DNA of 64,000 bases, from assembly GCF_002979535.1 (NCBI RefSeq), contig NZ_PCPB01000015.1:1-64000 (forward strand), given 5' to 3'. Source of the stretch: Brevundimonas sp. MYb52. Its GTDB lineage: Bacteria > Pseudomonadota > Alphaproteobacteria > Caulobacterales > Caulobacteraceae. The notes beneath the pieces were generated by a model, which saw only the letters and a list, made by a program, of their open reading frames with translations, had not been told where the DNA came from and made no database searches. Below are positions 36,226 to 44,819 of this stretch, one piece after another. Every line of letters starts with the position of its first letter. Positions within the stretch are counted from its first letter, which is position 1. Made by a program: the position numbers and the translations under genes.

Positions 36226-39200
36226 TTGACCGACGAGACCCCCGCCCCAAAGCCCCGCCGCGCCGAGCGGTCTGTCGCCCGGACAGCGCTGATTGTGCTG
36301 CTGATCGGCCTGCTGTTGCTGGTCGTGCTGGCCGCCGCCCTCTATCTGAATCGACGCGCCGCCGCCCGCGAGCTTCTGGTCGGCTGGCTGGACCGCAAGG
36401 GCATCGACGCCAAGGTCGAGGTCGAACAACTGGAGATCGACGGCTTCGTCGGCACGATCAGCATCGGCGATCCGCGCAATCCCGATTTCAAGGTCGAGCG
36501 GGTCGAAGTCGACTATGCCCTGGGCATGCCCTGGTCGAAGGCCGGTCTGGGCGTAACGCCCAGCCGCATCCGTCTGGTCCGTCCGCTGGCGCGCGCCAGT
36601 TGGAAGGACGGCAAGCTGTCGCTCGGCTCGCTGGACCCTCTGGTGGAAGAGTTCACGGCCAAGCCGCCTCGGCCTGACAGTCGCGCGCCCCTGATCATCG
36701 TCGAGGGCGGCCGCGCCCGCATCGACACCGAATATGGCCCGGTGCAGCTCCTGGCCGACGCCCGCATCGACGACAGCAAGCTGATGCGGCTGAACGCCCG
36801 CCTGCCCGCAGCCTCCTTGAAGAGCGGCGACACGCAAGCGCGCGGCCTGAGCGCCGTCGTCGACCTGACCACCACCGGCGATCGCGTGGCGCTGAAGGTC
36901 GAGGCCGCCGCCGACAGCTTCAACGCAACGGGCGCAGGCGGGACCGCCGCCAAACTGACTCTGACCGGCGACCTGCCCTATCCCGACCTGAAGAAGCGTC
37001 GCGGCGACGGCCGGGCCGTCATCGCCGCCCACCTGACCGCCGACGCCTTGAACGCCGGCGGGATCGAAGGGCGCAAGGCCGAGGCGGCTCTGGATTTCGA
37101 CGGTCAGACCCAGGGCTGGATCGAAGCCTTCCAGATCATGGGCAAGGGCCAGACGCGGATCAGGGCGCACAGCCTGGCGGGCGAAGGCATGGACGTGCGC
37201 GGCGCCGACCTCGCCTTGAACCGGGCCGAGGTCATGGTGAAACGCGGCGAGCGCGGGCTGGAGTGGCGCGTCGCCTCGCCCGCCGCCCTCCGGGTGGACA
37301 ACGGCTCGGCGGCGGGAACCCGACTGACCCAGGCCGTTCTGTCGTCCAACGGCCTGACCGCAGGAGGACGGGACGCGGCCTTTGAAGTGCAGGGGCCGCT
37401 GGCCCTGAGCGCGGAACGACTGGTCTCGGGCGATCTCAGCCTGACCCAGACCCGCGGGCGGCTGGATCTGGACCTGGTGCGTGACGGCGTCACCCAAATG
37501 ACAGCGACCGGCGCGCTTTCATCCGGTCGCGCCTCATGGCCCGGCCTGGGCGCACCGGCCAGGGATGATCTGCCCGAGATGGCTGAGCTGAAGCGGGCGC
37601 TGGGCGCCTTCGCCCTCGACGCTCCCGGCGTAAGACTGGCCGCCGGCAGCGCCGGCACCGAGCTGACCCTGACCCGCCCGATCACCGCTCGGCCGACGAA
37701 TGGCGGGCTGCTGACGCTCACCCCCGCCCGGACGCCCCTGTTCGCCGCCGAAGCGGGCCAGTCGGGCGGCGGGGCCCTCAACATCACCGCGCAGCGGGGC
37801 GGCGGCCTGCCCGAGGCGTCGATCGCCGTGCCGTCGTGGAGTCTGACGCCCGGCGGCTTCCGCGCCGTGCTGGACGGTCGGGCGGCGCTGGACTTCGGCC
37901 CGGCGCGCAACATCGCCCTGTCGACCAAGGGCGAGCTGGCGTCCAGCGGCGGACGGCTGACCTATACGTCGAGCGACTGCATCCCTCTCAGCGTCGAAAG
38001 GCTTGAACTGGGCGAGAACGACGTGACCGACATCAACGGTCGCTTCTGTTCCGCCGATGGTCCGCTGATCACGGTGGCGAACGGAGCGTGGCGGGCGCAG
38101 GGGACGCTGGCCGATGTCAGCGCCACCGCCCCCTTCCTGGCCATGCGCTTCTCGGACGCCCAGGGTCGCCTCGTCGTGGACGGCAAGCCGGCCGGTCTGT
38201 CGATGACGGCCAGCGTGACGCGCGCCCAGGTCGCCGACACCACCGCCCCGCTGCGCTTCCTGCCGTTGACGGCGGTGGGCGAGGCCCGGCTGGCCAATGA
38301 TGTGTGGAGCGGCGGCTTCGACCTCGCCCGCCTGGAATACGCCATCGGCCGCATCGACCTGCGCCATGACGGCAAGGCCGAAGCGGGCGGCGTAACCATC
38401 AGCGCGCCCAACCTGGCCTTCAGCCAGTACGGCCTGCAGCCGGACGACCTCAGCCCCCTGGCCGCCGACTACCTGAAGTCGCCGGTCGAGGGCTCGGCCG
38501 GGTTCGAGGGGCGCATCGACTGGTCGCCGACGACCGCGACCAGTTCGGGCGTCGTGACCATCCCCGAACTCGACTTCACCAGTCCCGCGGGCAAGGTGCA
38601 GGGCCTGAAGGGCCGGGTGGAGTTCACCAGCCTGACGCCCCTGATCACCGCCCCCGATCAGGTGCTGACGGTGGATCGCCTGGAAGCGGTGACGCCGCTG
38701 ACCGATCTGGAACTGCGCTTCGCTCTGGACGAGAAATTCCTCAACCTGGCGGGCGGTCAGATTCAGGCGGCGGGCGGTCGCATCAGCATCGAGCCCTTCA
38801 ATGTGCCGCTAACGCCGGGCGAGGCCTGGGGCGGGGTCATCGTGGTCGATCAGGTTCAACTGAACGAACTGATGAAGAGCGCCAACCTGCAGGACAAGGC
38901 GCAACTGGACTCCGTGGTGTCGGGCCGCCTGCCCTTCACCTACGCCCCCGACCTGGGCTGGCGCATCAGCGGCGGCGTCCTGAACGCAGTGCGGCCCGGT
39001 CGCCTGTCGATCCAGCCCGAAGTTTTCGATGAACTGGCCGCCGGCGAGGCCGCCGTTGACGGTCAGGCCCCGCTCCCGCCCAACACCATGCAGGACCTTG
39101 CCTATCAGGCCATGCAGGACCTGGCGATCAGCGACCTGAGCGCCGAGGTCAACAGCCTGGACAACGGGCGCCTGGGGGTTCGCTTCCATATCCACGGGCG

Positions 39201-39399
39201 TCACGATCCGCCTGAGCGCCAGCAACTGCGCCTGAGCTGGATCGAGGTGATCCGCCGCGACTTCCTCAAGAAGAAGCTGCCCCTGCCGTCCGACACGCCG
39301 ATCGACCTGACGCTGGACACGACCTGGAACGCCAATCAGATCGTCTCGGACCTGATGGAATATGCGCGGCGCGGCGAAACGCCCAAAATCGAGCCTTGA
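36226..39399 (+). CDS. ydbH: YdbH-family envelope lipid-transport protein (AsmA-like)
   Basis: The 1057-aa protein has one N-terminal membrane helix (about 20-42, TALIVLLIGLLLLVVLAAAL) and a very long beta-rich periplasmic region. The C-terminal YdbH domain (about 800-1050) contains GRLGVRFHIHGRHDP and a WIEVIRRDFLKKKLPL stretch. In Escherichia coli YdbH works redundantly with TamB and YhdP, AsmA-like bridges that carry phospholipids to the outer membrane. The start is TTG 36226 with no strong ribosome-binding site, so it is provisional. It is followed by ynbE and ydbL, the same order as in enterobacteria. Confidence 0.85.
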   Translation: MTDETPAPKPRRAERSVARTALIVLLIGLLLLVVLAAALYLNRRAAARELLVGWLDRKGIDAKVEVEQLEIDGFVGTISIGDPRNPDFKVERVEVDYALGMPWSKAGLGVTPSRIRLVRPLARASWKDGKLSLGSLDPLVEEFTAKPPRPDSRAPLIIVEGGRARIDTEYGPVQLLADARIDDSKLMRLNARLPAASLKSGDTQARGLSAVVDLTTTGDRVALKVEAAADSFNATGAGGTAAKLTLTGDLPYPDLKKRRGDGRAVIAAHLTADALNAGGIEGRKAEAALDFDGQTQGWIEAFQIMGKGQTRIRAHSLAGEGMDVRGADLALNRAEVMVKRGERGLEWRVASPAALRVDNGSAAGTRLTQAVLSSNGLTAGGRDAAFEVQGPLALSAERLVSGDLSLTQTRGRLDLDLVRDGVTQMTATGALSSGRASWPGLGAPARDDLPEMAELKRALGAFALDAPGVRLAAGSAGTELTLTRPITARPTNGGLLTLTPARTPLFAAEAGQSGGGALNITAQRGGGLPEASIAVPSWSLTPGGFRAVLDGRAALDFGPARNIALSTKGELASSGGRLTYTSSDCIPLSVERLELGENDVTDINGRFCSADGPLITVANGAWRAQGTLADVSATAPFLAMRFSDAQGRLVVDGKPAGLSMTASVTRAQVADTTAPLRFLPLTAVGEARLANDVWSGGFDLARLEYAIGRIDLRHDGKAEAGGVTISAPNLAFSQYGLQPDDLSPLAADYLKSPVEGSAGFEGRIDWSPTTATSSGVVTIPELDFTSPAGKVQGLKGRVEFTSLTPLITAPDQVLTVDRLEAVTPLTDLELRFALDEKFLNLAGGQIQAAGGRISIEPFNVPLTPGEAWGGVIVVDQVQLNELMKSANLQDKAQLDSVVSGRLPFTYAPDLGWRISGGVLNAVRPGRLSIQPEVFDELAAGEAAVDGQAPLPPNTMQDLAYQAMQDLAISDLSAEVNSLDNGRLGVRFHIHGRHDPPERQQLRLSWIEVIRRDFLKKKLPLPSDTPIDLTLDTTWNANQIVSDLMEYARRGETPKIEP

Positions 39400-39487
39400 G
39401 ATACGGTCCCGCTTTGTTCAGAACCCATTCACCCGCGACGGCGTTAGATCGTCTCGACCTTAACCGCCGCCTTCGGAGACCGGCCCC

Positions 39488-39673
39488 ATGATCAGCAAGC
39501 GTCAGATCGGCCTGCTCGGCCTCGCCGCTATCAGCGTCGCCGCGTGCACGCCGACGGTGAACATCAAATTCAGCGAGCCGCTGCAGATCAACGCCAAGCT
39601 GGACGCCGACATCCGCATCAAGCTCGACCAGGAGCTGCAAAACCTCCTGCGCGAAAATCCCAACCTGTTCTGA
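39488..39673 (+). CDS. ynbE: YnbE-family lipoprotein
   Basis: The 61-aa product is a small lipoprotein with lipobox SVAAC (Cys20), followed by TPTVNIKFSEPLQINAKLD and a C-terminal amphipathic stretch ending LLRENPNLF, all typical of YnbE. In Escherichia coli YnbE multimerises and bridges YdbH to the outer membrane. The gene lies between ydbH and ydbL, so the interaction is likely conserved. It starts 88 bases after ydbH. Confidence 0.9.
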   Translation: MISKRQIGLLGLAAISVAACTPTVNIKFSEPLQINAKLDADIRIKLDQELQNLLRENPNLF

Positions 39674-39695
39674 CCGTTCAAGAAAGGGGCTGAAC

Positions 39696-40055
39696 ATGAA
39701 CCATCGTAAACTCTTCATCGCTGTCGCCGCTGTCGCCGCCCTGGGCGTGGCCGCCGGCGCCGCCGTGGCCCAGACCGCCTCGCAAAAGGCCCTGGTTGAT
39801 CAGGCCAAGGCCGCCGGCGCGGTCGGCGAGCAGGCCGACGGCTTCCTCGGCGTGCGCACTTCGGTTGCGCCCGACACCCAAGCCGCCGTCAGCGCCACCA
39901 ATGCCGGCCGCCGTCAGGCCTATGCCCGCAGCGCCGCCGACGCCGGCACCACGGCCGAAGTGGCCGGCGCCCGGATGTTCGAAACCCAACTGATGCCGCG
40001 CATCAGTTCGGGCCAGTGGTACAAGAACGCCTCGGGCCAGTGGGTCCAACGCTGA
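39696..40055 (+). CDS. ydbL: YdbL-family (DUF1318) periplasmic protein
   Basis: The 119-aa protein has a cleavable signal peptide (MNHRKLFIAVAAVAALGVAA, cut after VAQ) and a DUF1318 domain that includes VDQAKAAGAVGEQADGFLG and ends YKNASGQWVQR. In enterobacteria YdbL acts with YdbH and YnbE and is proposed to regulate YnbE multimerisation. It begins 22 bases after ynbE and is followed 9 bases later by a small membrane-protein gene. Confidence 0.9.
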   Translation: MNHRKLFIAVAAVAALGVAAGAAVAQTASQKALVDQAKAAGAVGEQADGFLGVRTSVAPDTQAAVSATNAGRRQAYARSAADAGTTAEVAGARMFETQLMPRISSGQWYKNASGQWVQR

Positions 40056-40064
40056 TCTGAAACG

Positions 40065-40364
40065 ATGAAAACACCCCGGGCCGAGGGTCGTGCAGGACGC
40101 TTCCTGCTCGCGCTCGGCCTGGCGGTCGTCATCGCCGCCGTCGCCACGCTTGGCCTGGCCGGATACTGGCGACTGATCGGCGGCGGCCCCATGTCCATCC
40201 ACGGCTGGATCGCCATGGGGCTGGGCGTGCTGGGAACGGTCGGTCTGGCCTGGTTGCTGATGAGCCTGGCCTTCCGTTCGGATCGCGAAGGCTGGGACGA
40301 CCAGGTCGACAACCGACTGGACCCCGGCCGGGAAGAAGCCGACAACGACGATCTCGATTATTGA
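40065..40364 (+). CDS. Small two-helix membrane protein, unknown function
   Basis: The 99-aa protein has two hydrophobic helices (about 13-35 and 45-68), a short loop and an acidic C-terminal tail (ADNDDLDY). Positive residues at the N-terminus suggest a cytoplasmic start and, with two helices, a cytoplasmic tail. I do not recognise a family. It starts 9 bases after ydbL and is followed 17 bases later by a small lipoprotein, so it may belong to the ydbH-ynbE-ydbL transcription unit. Confidence 0.75.
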   Translation: MKTPRAEGRAGRFLLALGLAVVIAAVATLGLAGYWRLIGGGPMSIHGWIAMGLGVLGTVGLAWLLMSLAFRSDREGWDDQVDNRLDPGREEADNDDLDY

Positions 40365-40381
40365 CCTTCCCGGAGCCCGCC

Positions 40382-40837
40382 ATGCGTCTCGCCCTGCTGC
40401 TGTCCGCCGCCTCGGCCATGGCCGCCCTGACGGCCTGCTCGCAACCGGCGGCTGAAAAGACGCCCGCCGCCCCGGCTGAGGCCCGCACCCTGGCTGGCGT
40501 CGATCTGGATCAACCGCTGCGCGTGCTGGGCACGGAGCCCTTCTGGGCTGTCGAGATCACGCCTGCCGGCCTGACCTATTCCGGTGTCGACCGCCCCGAG
40601 CAGAAGGCCGCCAACCCCGGCCCGGCGCTGCAAGGCACCGTCGCCGTCTGGACCGCCGAGACCGAGGCCAAGACGCCGCTGGTCGTCACCCTGACGGCGA
40701 CCGACTGCTCTGACGGCATGAGCGACCGCACCTATCCCCTGACCGCCAAGGTCGAGATCGGAGCCGAGAGCCTGACCGGCTGCGCCGCCGCCGTCGCGGC
40801 GATCGAGAAGGCCGGTGAAAGCGGCCGGGTCGAGTAG
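40382..40837 (+). CDS. COG3650-like periplasmic lipoprotein
   Basis: The 151-aa product has a lipoprotein signal with lipobox ALTAC (Cys19) and a Pro/Ala linker. The globular domain starts LRVLGTEPFWAVEITPAG and has two further cysteines (TATDCSDGMSDR, TGCAAAVAAIEK). The domain resembles uncharacterised COG3650 proteins, which are often found alone. ATG 40382 has a GGAG site. Its position suggests co-transcription with the preceding envelope genes. No activity is known to me. Confidence 0.75.
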   Translation: MRLALLLSAASAMAALTACSQPAAEKTPAAPAEARTLAGVDLDQPLRVLGTEPFWAVEITPAGLTYSGVDRPEQKAANPGPALQGTVAVWTAETEAKTPLVVTLTATDCSDGMSDRTYPLTAKVEIGAESLTGCAAAVAAIEKAGESGRVE

Positions 40838-40930
40838 GCCGCCCCCGTCCACCCGGCTGGCGCCGGACTTGCTGCTGAACCGACTGGCCGGTTAACGCTT
40901 CCCAAAGCGGTGCTATTTCATGGTGGCCGC

Positions 40931-42064
40931 ATGACCCCGGTTCAGACGCCTGTCGATCTTCGTCCACTGACCGCCCTGCGGTTCATGGCGGCCCTGTGGG
41001 TCGCCTTCTACACCTTCTGGCCCAATCTGGACGTCGGCTTCCTGCCGAACCTGGCGGCCAAGGGCTATCTGGGCGTCGAGCTCTTCTTCGTCCTGTCGGG
41101 CTTCATTCTCAGCCACGTCTATCTGCACGCCTTCGCCGAGAAGCGGTTCTCCTATCGCGGCTTCCTGTGGGCGCGGATCGCGCGGGTCTATCCGCTGCAC
41201 CTCTTCACCCTGCTGGGCGTCATGGCCCTGGGCCTGGCGGCGGTCGTCGTCGGCATGAGCATCGACGACAGCGTCCTGAGCTGGAAAACCCTGCCCGCCC
41301 ACCTGCTGATGGTTCACGCCTGGGGTTTCGCCAGCGAAGCAGGCTGGAACCACCCCTCCTGGTCGATCTCGGCGGAATGGTTCGCCTATCTGGCCTTCCC
41401 CCTGTTCGCCCTGGCGGCCTGGCCGCTGAGGAAACGGCCGTGGATCGCTGCCGCAGGGGCGGCGGTCTTCCTGATGGGTCTCTATGCGGCCTTCGAGCGT
41501 CTGGCAGGCTTCCCCCTGACAGAAGCCACCTTCCGCTGGGGGGCGCTCAGGATCGTGCCCTGCTTCGCCTATGGCTGCGCCCTCTATCTGGTCTATCGCC
41601 GCGCGCCTCTGCCCCGCGCCGGGCTGCTGGCCCTGCTGGCCGCCGTCGTCATGATCGCCTCGGCCTCGGTCCTGGCCTGGGACGCCGTTACCGTTCTGGC
41701 CGCCGGTCTGCTGATCCTGGCCCTGGCCTCCATCCCCCACGGCAAGGCGGGCTGGCTCGGCTCCAAGCCCGCCGTCTACCTCGGCGAGATCAGCTACTCG
41801 GTCTATATGGTCTGCGCCCCGTGGCAGATTCTGGCGGTCAATCTCGCCGCCCGGGCGACCGGGGCTGAGGACAAGCGACTTCACGTTCTCGTGTGGTTGG
41901 GGATCGTTCTGGGCCTGATCGTTGCTGCCGCCGCCACCTATCACCTGATCGAACGCCCGGCCCGAAAGGCCCTGCGCGGGATGGCCCAGCGACGACGGGC
42001 GCCTGTGGATCAGACGGCGAAACAGTCGGAAACGGTTCTTCAACCTTCGGACACTATCGTCTAA
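40931..42064 (+). CDS. Membrane acyltransferase 3 family (OafA/NodX-like)
   Basis: The 377-aa membrane protein has about ten helices and the family landmarks LTALRFMAALWVAFYTF at the start, GVELFFVLSGFILSHVY, FLWARIARVYPLHLFTL (catalytic RxR region) and SWSISAEWFAYLAFP. Such proteins transfer acetyl or other acyl groups onto surface sugars such as O-antigen or exopolysaccharide. A GTGG site precedes ATG 40931. Nearby envelope genes are consistent, but the acceptor polysaccharide is not identified. Confidence 0.9.
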   Translation: MTPVQTPVDLRPLTALRFMAALWVAFYTFWPNLDVGFLPNLAAKGYLGVELFFVLSGFILSHVYLHAFAEKRFSYRGFLWARIARVYPLHLFTLLGVMALGLAAVVVGMSIDDSVLSWKTLPAHLLMVHAWGFASEAGWNHPSWSISAEWFAYLAFPLFALAAWPLRKRPWIAAAGAAVFLMGLYAAFERLAGFPLTEATFRWGALRIVPCFAYGCALYLVYRRAPLPRAGLLALLAAVVMIASASVLAWDAVTVLAAGLLILALASIPHGKAGWLGSKPAVYLGEISYSVYMVCAPWQILAVNLAARATGAEDKRLHVLVWLGIVLGLIVAAAATYHLIERPARKALRGMAQRRRAPVDQTAKQSETVLQPSDTIV

Positions 42065-42098
42065 GGCTTGGTCCGCGTTTTAGTCGGGAGCACGCCAG

Positions 42099-42629
42099 AT
42101 GATGAAACGGCTCACAGCCGCCGCGGTTGCGGCGACCCTTGGGTTCTTTGCAATCGGTCCTGCGCCGGCCAAGGCTGACGACCCCTACTGGCAATGCGTG
42201 ACCTTCGCCCGCATGTTCTCGGGCATCAACATCTTCGGCGACGCCTGGACCTGGTGGCGTCAGGCGGTCGATAAGTTCCGCACCGGCCGCGCCCCGGAAA
42301 CGGGCTCGGTTCTGGTCTTCCAGCCCAACGGCCGCATGGACAAGGGTCACGTCGCCGTCGTTTCCGACATCCTGACCGACCGCGTCATCCGCGTCACCCA
42401 CGCCAACTGGGGCGGCAGCCGCGGCAAGGTCGAGGAGAACGTCACCGTGGTCGACGTCTCGTCCGCCGGAGATTGGAGCCGGGTCAAGGTCTGGTACAAC
42501 CCGATCAACGCCCTGGGCACCACCGTCTATCCGACCTACGGCTTTGTCTACAAAGGGGCGCGCGACGCCTTCGACAACGGTCGCCAGATGGCCGCCAGCG
42601 CCGCCGCCGAGCCGCGCGCCGCCAACTGA
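42099..42629 (+). CDS. Secreted CHAP-domain protein (putative amidase/peptidase)
   Basis: The 176-aa protein has a signal peptide (LTAAAVAATLGFFAIGPAPAKA) followed by a CHAP fold. The catalytic cysteine is in WQCVTFARMFSG, the histidine in GHVAVVSDI and the third residue in HANWGG. CHAP proteins cleave peptidoglycan peptides or amide bonds in the periplasm or outside. There is no extra wall-binding domain. A GGGAG site precedes the first of two adjacent ATG codons (42099, 42102). It follows the acyltransferase by 34 bases and could be co-transcribed. Confidence 0.88.
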   Translation: MMKRLTAAAVAATLGFFAIGPAPAKADDPYWQCVTFARMFSGINIFGDAWTWWRQAVDKFRTGRAPETGSVLVFQPNGRMDKGHVAVVSDILTDRVIRVTHANWGGSRGKVEENVTVVDVSSAGDWSRVKVWYNPINALGTTVYPTYGFVYKGARDAFDNGRQMAASAAAEPRAAN

Positions 42630-42684
42630 TTTTTCCGTCGCCTCCGGGCTGGCCCTTGCGGCCTGATCCGGCGATAGGTGGCGG

Positions 42685-43530
42685 ATGACCGACGCAAAGA
42701 ATGACATTCGCGGCCACTCGATCGAGACCGCCAAGCACGAGCCGGCCGGCATCACCTATGCCGGCTATCTGTCGCTCGACGACCTGCTGAGCGCCCAGCA
42801 CCCGCGCTCGGACCAGCATGACGAGATGCTGTTCGTCATCATCCACCAGACCAAGGAACTGTGGCTCAAGCAGATCCTGCACGAGATGGCCCTGGCCCAG
42901 AGCCTAATCCGCGCCGGCGACCTGGTCCCCGCCTACAAGAGCCTGGCCCGCGTCAGCCGCATCCAGGCCGTGATGACCCAGAGCTGGGACATCCTGGCCA
43001 CCATGACCCCGTCCGACTATCTGAAGTTCCGCGGCGACCTGGGCGCCAGCTCGGGCTTCCAGAGCGACCAGTTCCGCCGCCTGGAAACCATGCTGGGCCT
43101 CAAGGACCCGCGCTTCCTGCGCTTCCACGTCGAACGGCCCGAGGCCCATGCGGCCCTGGTCGCGGCCATGGAGGCCCCCAGCCTCTATGACGACGCCCTG
43201 CGCCAACTGTCGCTGGCCGGCCTGCCCGTCCCCGCCGAGGTGCTGAACCGCGACGTCAGCCAGACCTATGAGCCGTCCGAGGGCGTCGAGGCCGCCTGGC
43301 TGGAGGTCTACCGCGACACAGAGCGCTGGTGGCCCCTGTATCAACTGGCTGAGAAGCTGGTCGATCTGGACGACGCCCTGCTGACCTGGCGCCACAAGCA
43401 CGTGGTGACGGTCGAGCGCATCATCGGCCGCCGTCAGGGCACCGGCGGCACCGACGGCGTCGGCTATCTGGTCGAGACACTGAAACGCCGCTGCTTCCCC
43501 GAACTGTGGTCGCTGCGCACCAAGCTGTAG
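42685..43530 (+). CDS. kynA: Tryptophan 2,3-dioxygenase
   Basis: The 281-aa heme enzyme opens the indole ring of L-tryptophan to N-formylkynurenine, the first step of the kynurenine route. The substrate-binding FVIIHQTKELWLKQILHE segment and the heme-ligand histidine region LTWRHKHVVTVERIIGRRQG are intact, as is the C-terminal TGGTDGVGYL. Length matches bacterial family members. Neither kynurenine formamidase nor kynureninase is in the window, so the rest of the pathway is elsewhere. Confidence 0.96.
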   Translation: MTDAKNDIRGHSIETAKHEPAGITYAGYLSLDDLLSAQHPRSDQHDEMLFVIIHQTKELWLKQILHEMALAQSLIRAGDLVPAYKSLARVSRIQAVMTQSWDILATMTPSDYLKFRGDLGASSGFQSDQFRRLETMLGLKDPRFLRFHVERPEAHAALVAAMEAPSLYDDALRQLSLAGLPVPAEVLNRDVSQTYEPSEGVEAAWLEVYRDTERWWPLYQLAEKLVDLDDALLTWRHKHVVTVERIIGRRQGTGGTDGVGYLVETLKRRCFPELWSLRTKL

Positions 43531-43587
43531 TCGGGCAACCTTCGCCGCTGGCGCGGGTTTCACCTGCGTCAGCCAAGGAGGTTTCTG

Positions 43588-44073
43588 GTGAGCAGCCCCA
43601 ACAGTCATGACATCAAGGTTCTGAACGGTCTGGCCGAGGGCCTGATCGACAGCGCCGACGGCTATGCCGAGGCGGCGGCCGAGACATCGGACCCGCGCTA
43701 TCGCGACCTGTTCGTGCGCCGCAGCGAGGAACGACGCCGCGTCGGGGCTGACCTGCAGGCAGCGGTGCGCGGCATGGGCGGCCATCCCGAGGACGAGGGC
43801 TCTATCCTGGCCAAGGCCCAGCGCGCCTTCATGGACATCAAGCACGCCCTGATGCGGGACGAGGCCTCGGTCGTCGGCTCGATCGAGAGCGGCGAAGCCC
43901 ACCTGCAGGCCCGCTTCGACCGCGCCCTGTCCGACGAAGCCCTGTCAGCCACCACCCGCGAAACCATCCGCCGCGCCCACGCCGCTGTCAGAGCCGGCCA
44001 CGAAGAGATGCACGTCCTGCGCCGCAGCCTTGAAGGCCAGCACGACGCAGATAATCCGCTGTATCCGCAGTAG
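43588..44073 (+). CDS. DUF2383/PA2169-family four-helix protein
   Basis: The 161-aa soluble protein starts at GTG 43588, seven bases after a full AAGGAGG ribosome-binding site, so it may be strongly translated. The sequence (SHDIKVLNGLAEGLIDSADG, then helices rich in Ala, Glu and Arg, including ALSATTRETIRRAHAAVRAG) matches DUF2383, a ferritin-like helical bundle found in stress-related proteins. No metal-binding ExxH motif typical of ferritins is evident. Its function is unknown. The intergenic repeat cluster lies downstream. Confidence 0.8.
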   Translation: MSSPNSHDIKVLNGLAEGLIDSADGYAEAAAETSDPRYRDLFVRRSEERRRVGADLQAAVRGMGGHPEDEGSILAKAQRAFMDIKHALMRDEASVVGSIESGEAHLQARFDRALSDEALSATTRETIRRAHAAVRAGHEEMHVLRRSLEGQHDADNPLYPQ

Positions 44074-44083
44074 GGCGCAGCAA

Positions 44084-44228
44084 TCTCCCTCCCCTTCATG
44101 GGGAGGGTGGTCGCGTAGCGACCGGGTGGGGAGGGCGTGGCGATGCGGAACTCGGCGCTTGAATAGCCTGGCCGCCCCCACCCGTCTGACGCTGCGCGTC
44201 AGCCACCCTCCCCCAAGTGGGAGGGAGA
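44084..44228. repeat. Long intergenic inverted repeat with side hairpins
   Basis: Outer arms TCTCCCTCC (44084-44092) and GGAGGGAGA (44220-44228) are exact complements, as are CGGGTGGGG-like internal arms near 44123 and 44174. Inside lie smaller hairpins: CCCTCCCC/GGGGAGGG, GGTCGC-GTA-GCGACC and CTGACGC-TGC-GCGTCAG. The whole 145-base element could form a cruciform. No open reading frame is evident in it. Confidence 0.75.
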
Positions 44229-44235
44229 AGGTCGC

Positions 44236-44274
44236 GCTCAAGCAGCGTGCCGCCGCGCGGCGCGCGATAGCGCC
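44236..44274 (+). repeat. Dispersed palindromic repeat, tandem copy 1
   Basis: It starts GCTCAAGCAGCG, contains a GTGCCGC/GCGGCGC hairpin and ends GCGATAGCGCC. It is followed after 12 bases by a second copy in the same orientation. Confidence 0.75.
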
Positions 44275-44286
44275 AAGAAGAATACC

Positions 44287-44326
44287 GCTCAAGCAGCGCG
44301 CCGCCGCTGCGGCGCGCGTTAGCGCC
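44287..44326 (+). repeat. Dispersed palindromic repeat, tandem copy 2
   Basis: It starts GCTCAAGCAGCG and contains a perfect 9-base stem (GCGCGCCGC and GCGGCGCGC) with a CGCT loop, ending GCGTTAGCGCC. It lies just downstream of the rplS terminator, read from rplS. Confidence 0.75.
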
Positions 44327-44336
44327 CTAAAATGAC

Positions 44337-44363
44337 AAAGGCCCCGGCGTTTCCGCCGGGGCC
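44337..44363 (-). terminator. Rho-independent terminator of trmD-rplS
   Basis: A perfect 10-base stem, GGCCCCGGCG (44340-44349) and CGCCGGGGCC (44354-44363), with a four-base loop, is followed on the minus strand by TTTGTCATTTT. It sits 31 bases after the rplS stop. Confidence 0.88.
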
Positions 44364-44394
44364 TCGATCTTTTCAGCGCAGAGCCGAAGCTGGA

Positions 44395-44817
44395 TTAAGC
44401 TTCGTCGCCCTTGTCGGCCGAACCGGTGACCGGAACGCTTGCGCCCTTGGCCGGACGAACCGTCTGGCGCTCGGCGATACGGGCCGACTTACCGCGGCGG
44501 TCGCGCAGGTAGTAGAGCTTGGCGCGACGGACGACGCCGCGACGCTTCACTTCGATGGAGTCGACGTTCGGCGACAGGATCGGGAAGCGACGCTCCACGC
44601 CTTCACCGAAGGAAATCTTGCGGACCGTGAAGGTCTCGTTGATGCCGCCGCTGTCGCGGGCGATGCAGACGCCTTCGAACGCCTGGATACGTTCGCGCTC
44701 GCCTTCCTTGATGCGCACGTTGACGCGCAGGGTGTCGCCCGGTTGGAAGTCGGGGATGGTCTTGCCTTCGAGCAGGCGGGCTTTTTCTTCTGCAGCGAGC
44801 TGCTGAACGATGTTCAT
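44395..44817 (-). CDS. rplS: 50S ribosomal protein L19
   Basis: The 140-aa protein shows the L19 core: [75 protein letters not shown]. It sits at the interface of the two ribosomal subunits. A GAGGAG site precedes the ATG, and trmD lies immediately upstream (2 bases), an arrangement common in proteobacteria. The C-terminal tail after [12 protein letters not shown] is a lineage-specific extension of about 20 residues. Confidence 0.97.
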   Translation of the reverse strand: MNIVQQLAAEEKARLLEGKTIPDFQPGDTLRVNVRIKEGERERIQAFEGVCIARDSGGINETFTVRKISFGEGVERRFPILSPNVDSIEVKRRGVVRRAKLYYLRDRRGKSARIAERQTVRPAKGASVPVTGSADKGDEA

Positions 44818-44819
44818 AT

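Noticed and set aside
44074..44340. Possible CRISPR array suggested by repeated sequence
   Set aside because: Repeats are palindromic, only two are in tandem, spacers are not uniform and no cas gene is present.
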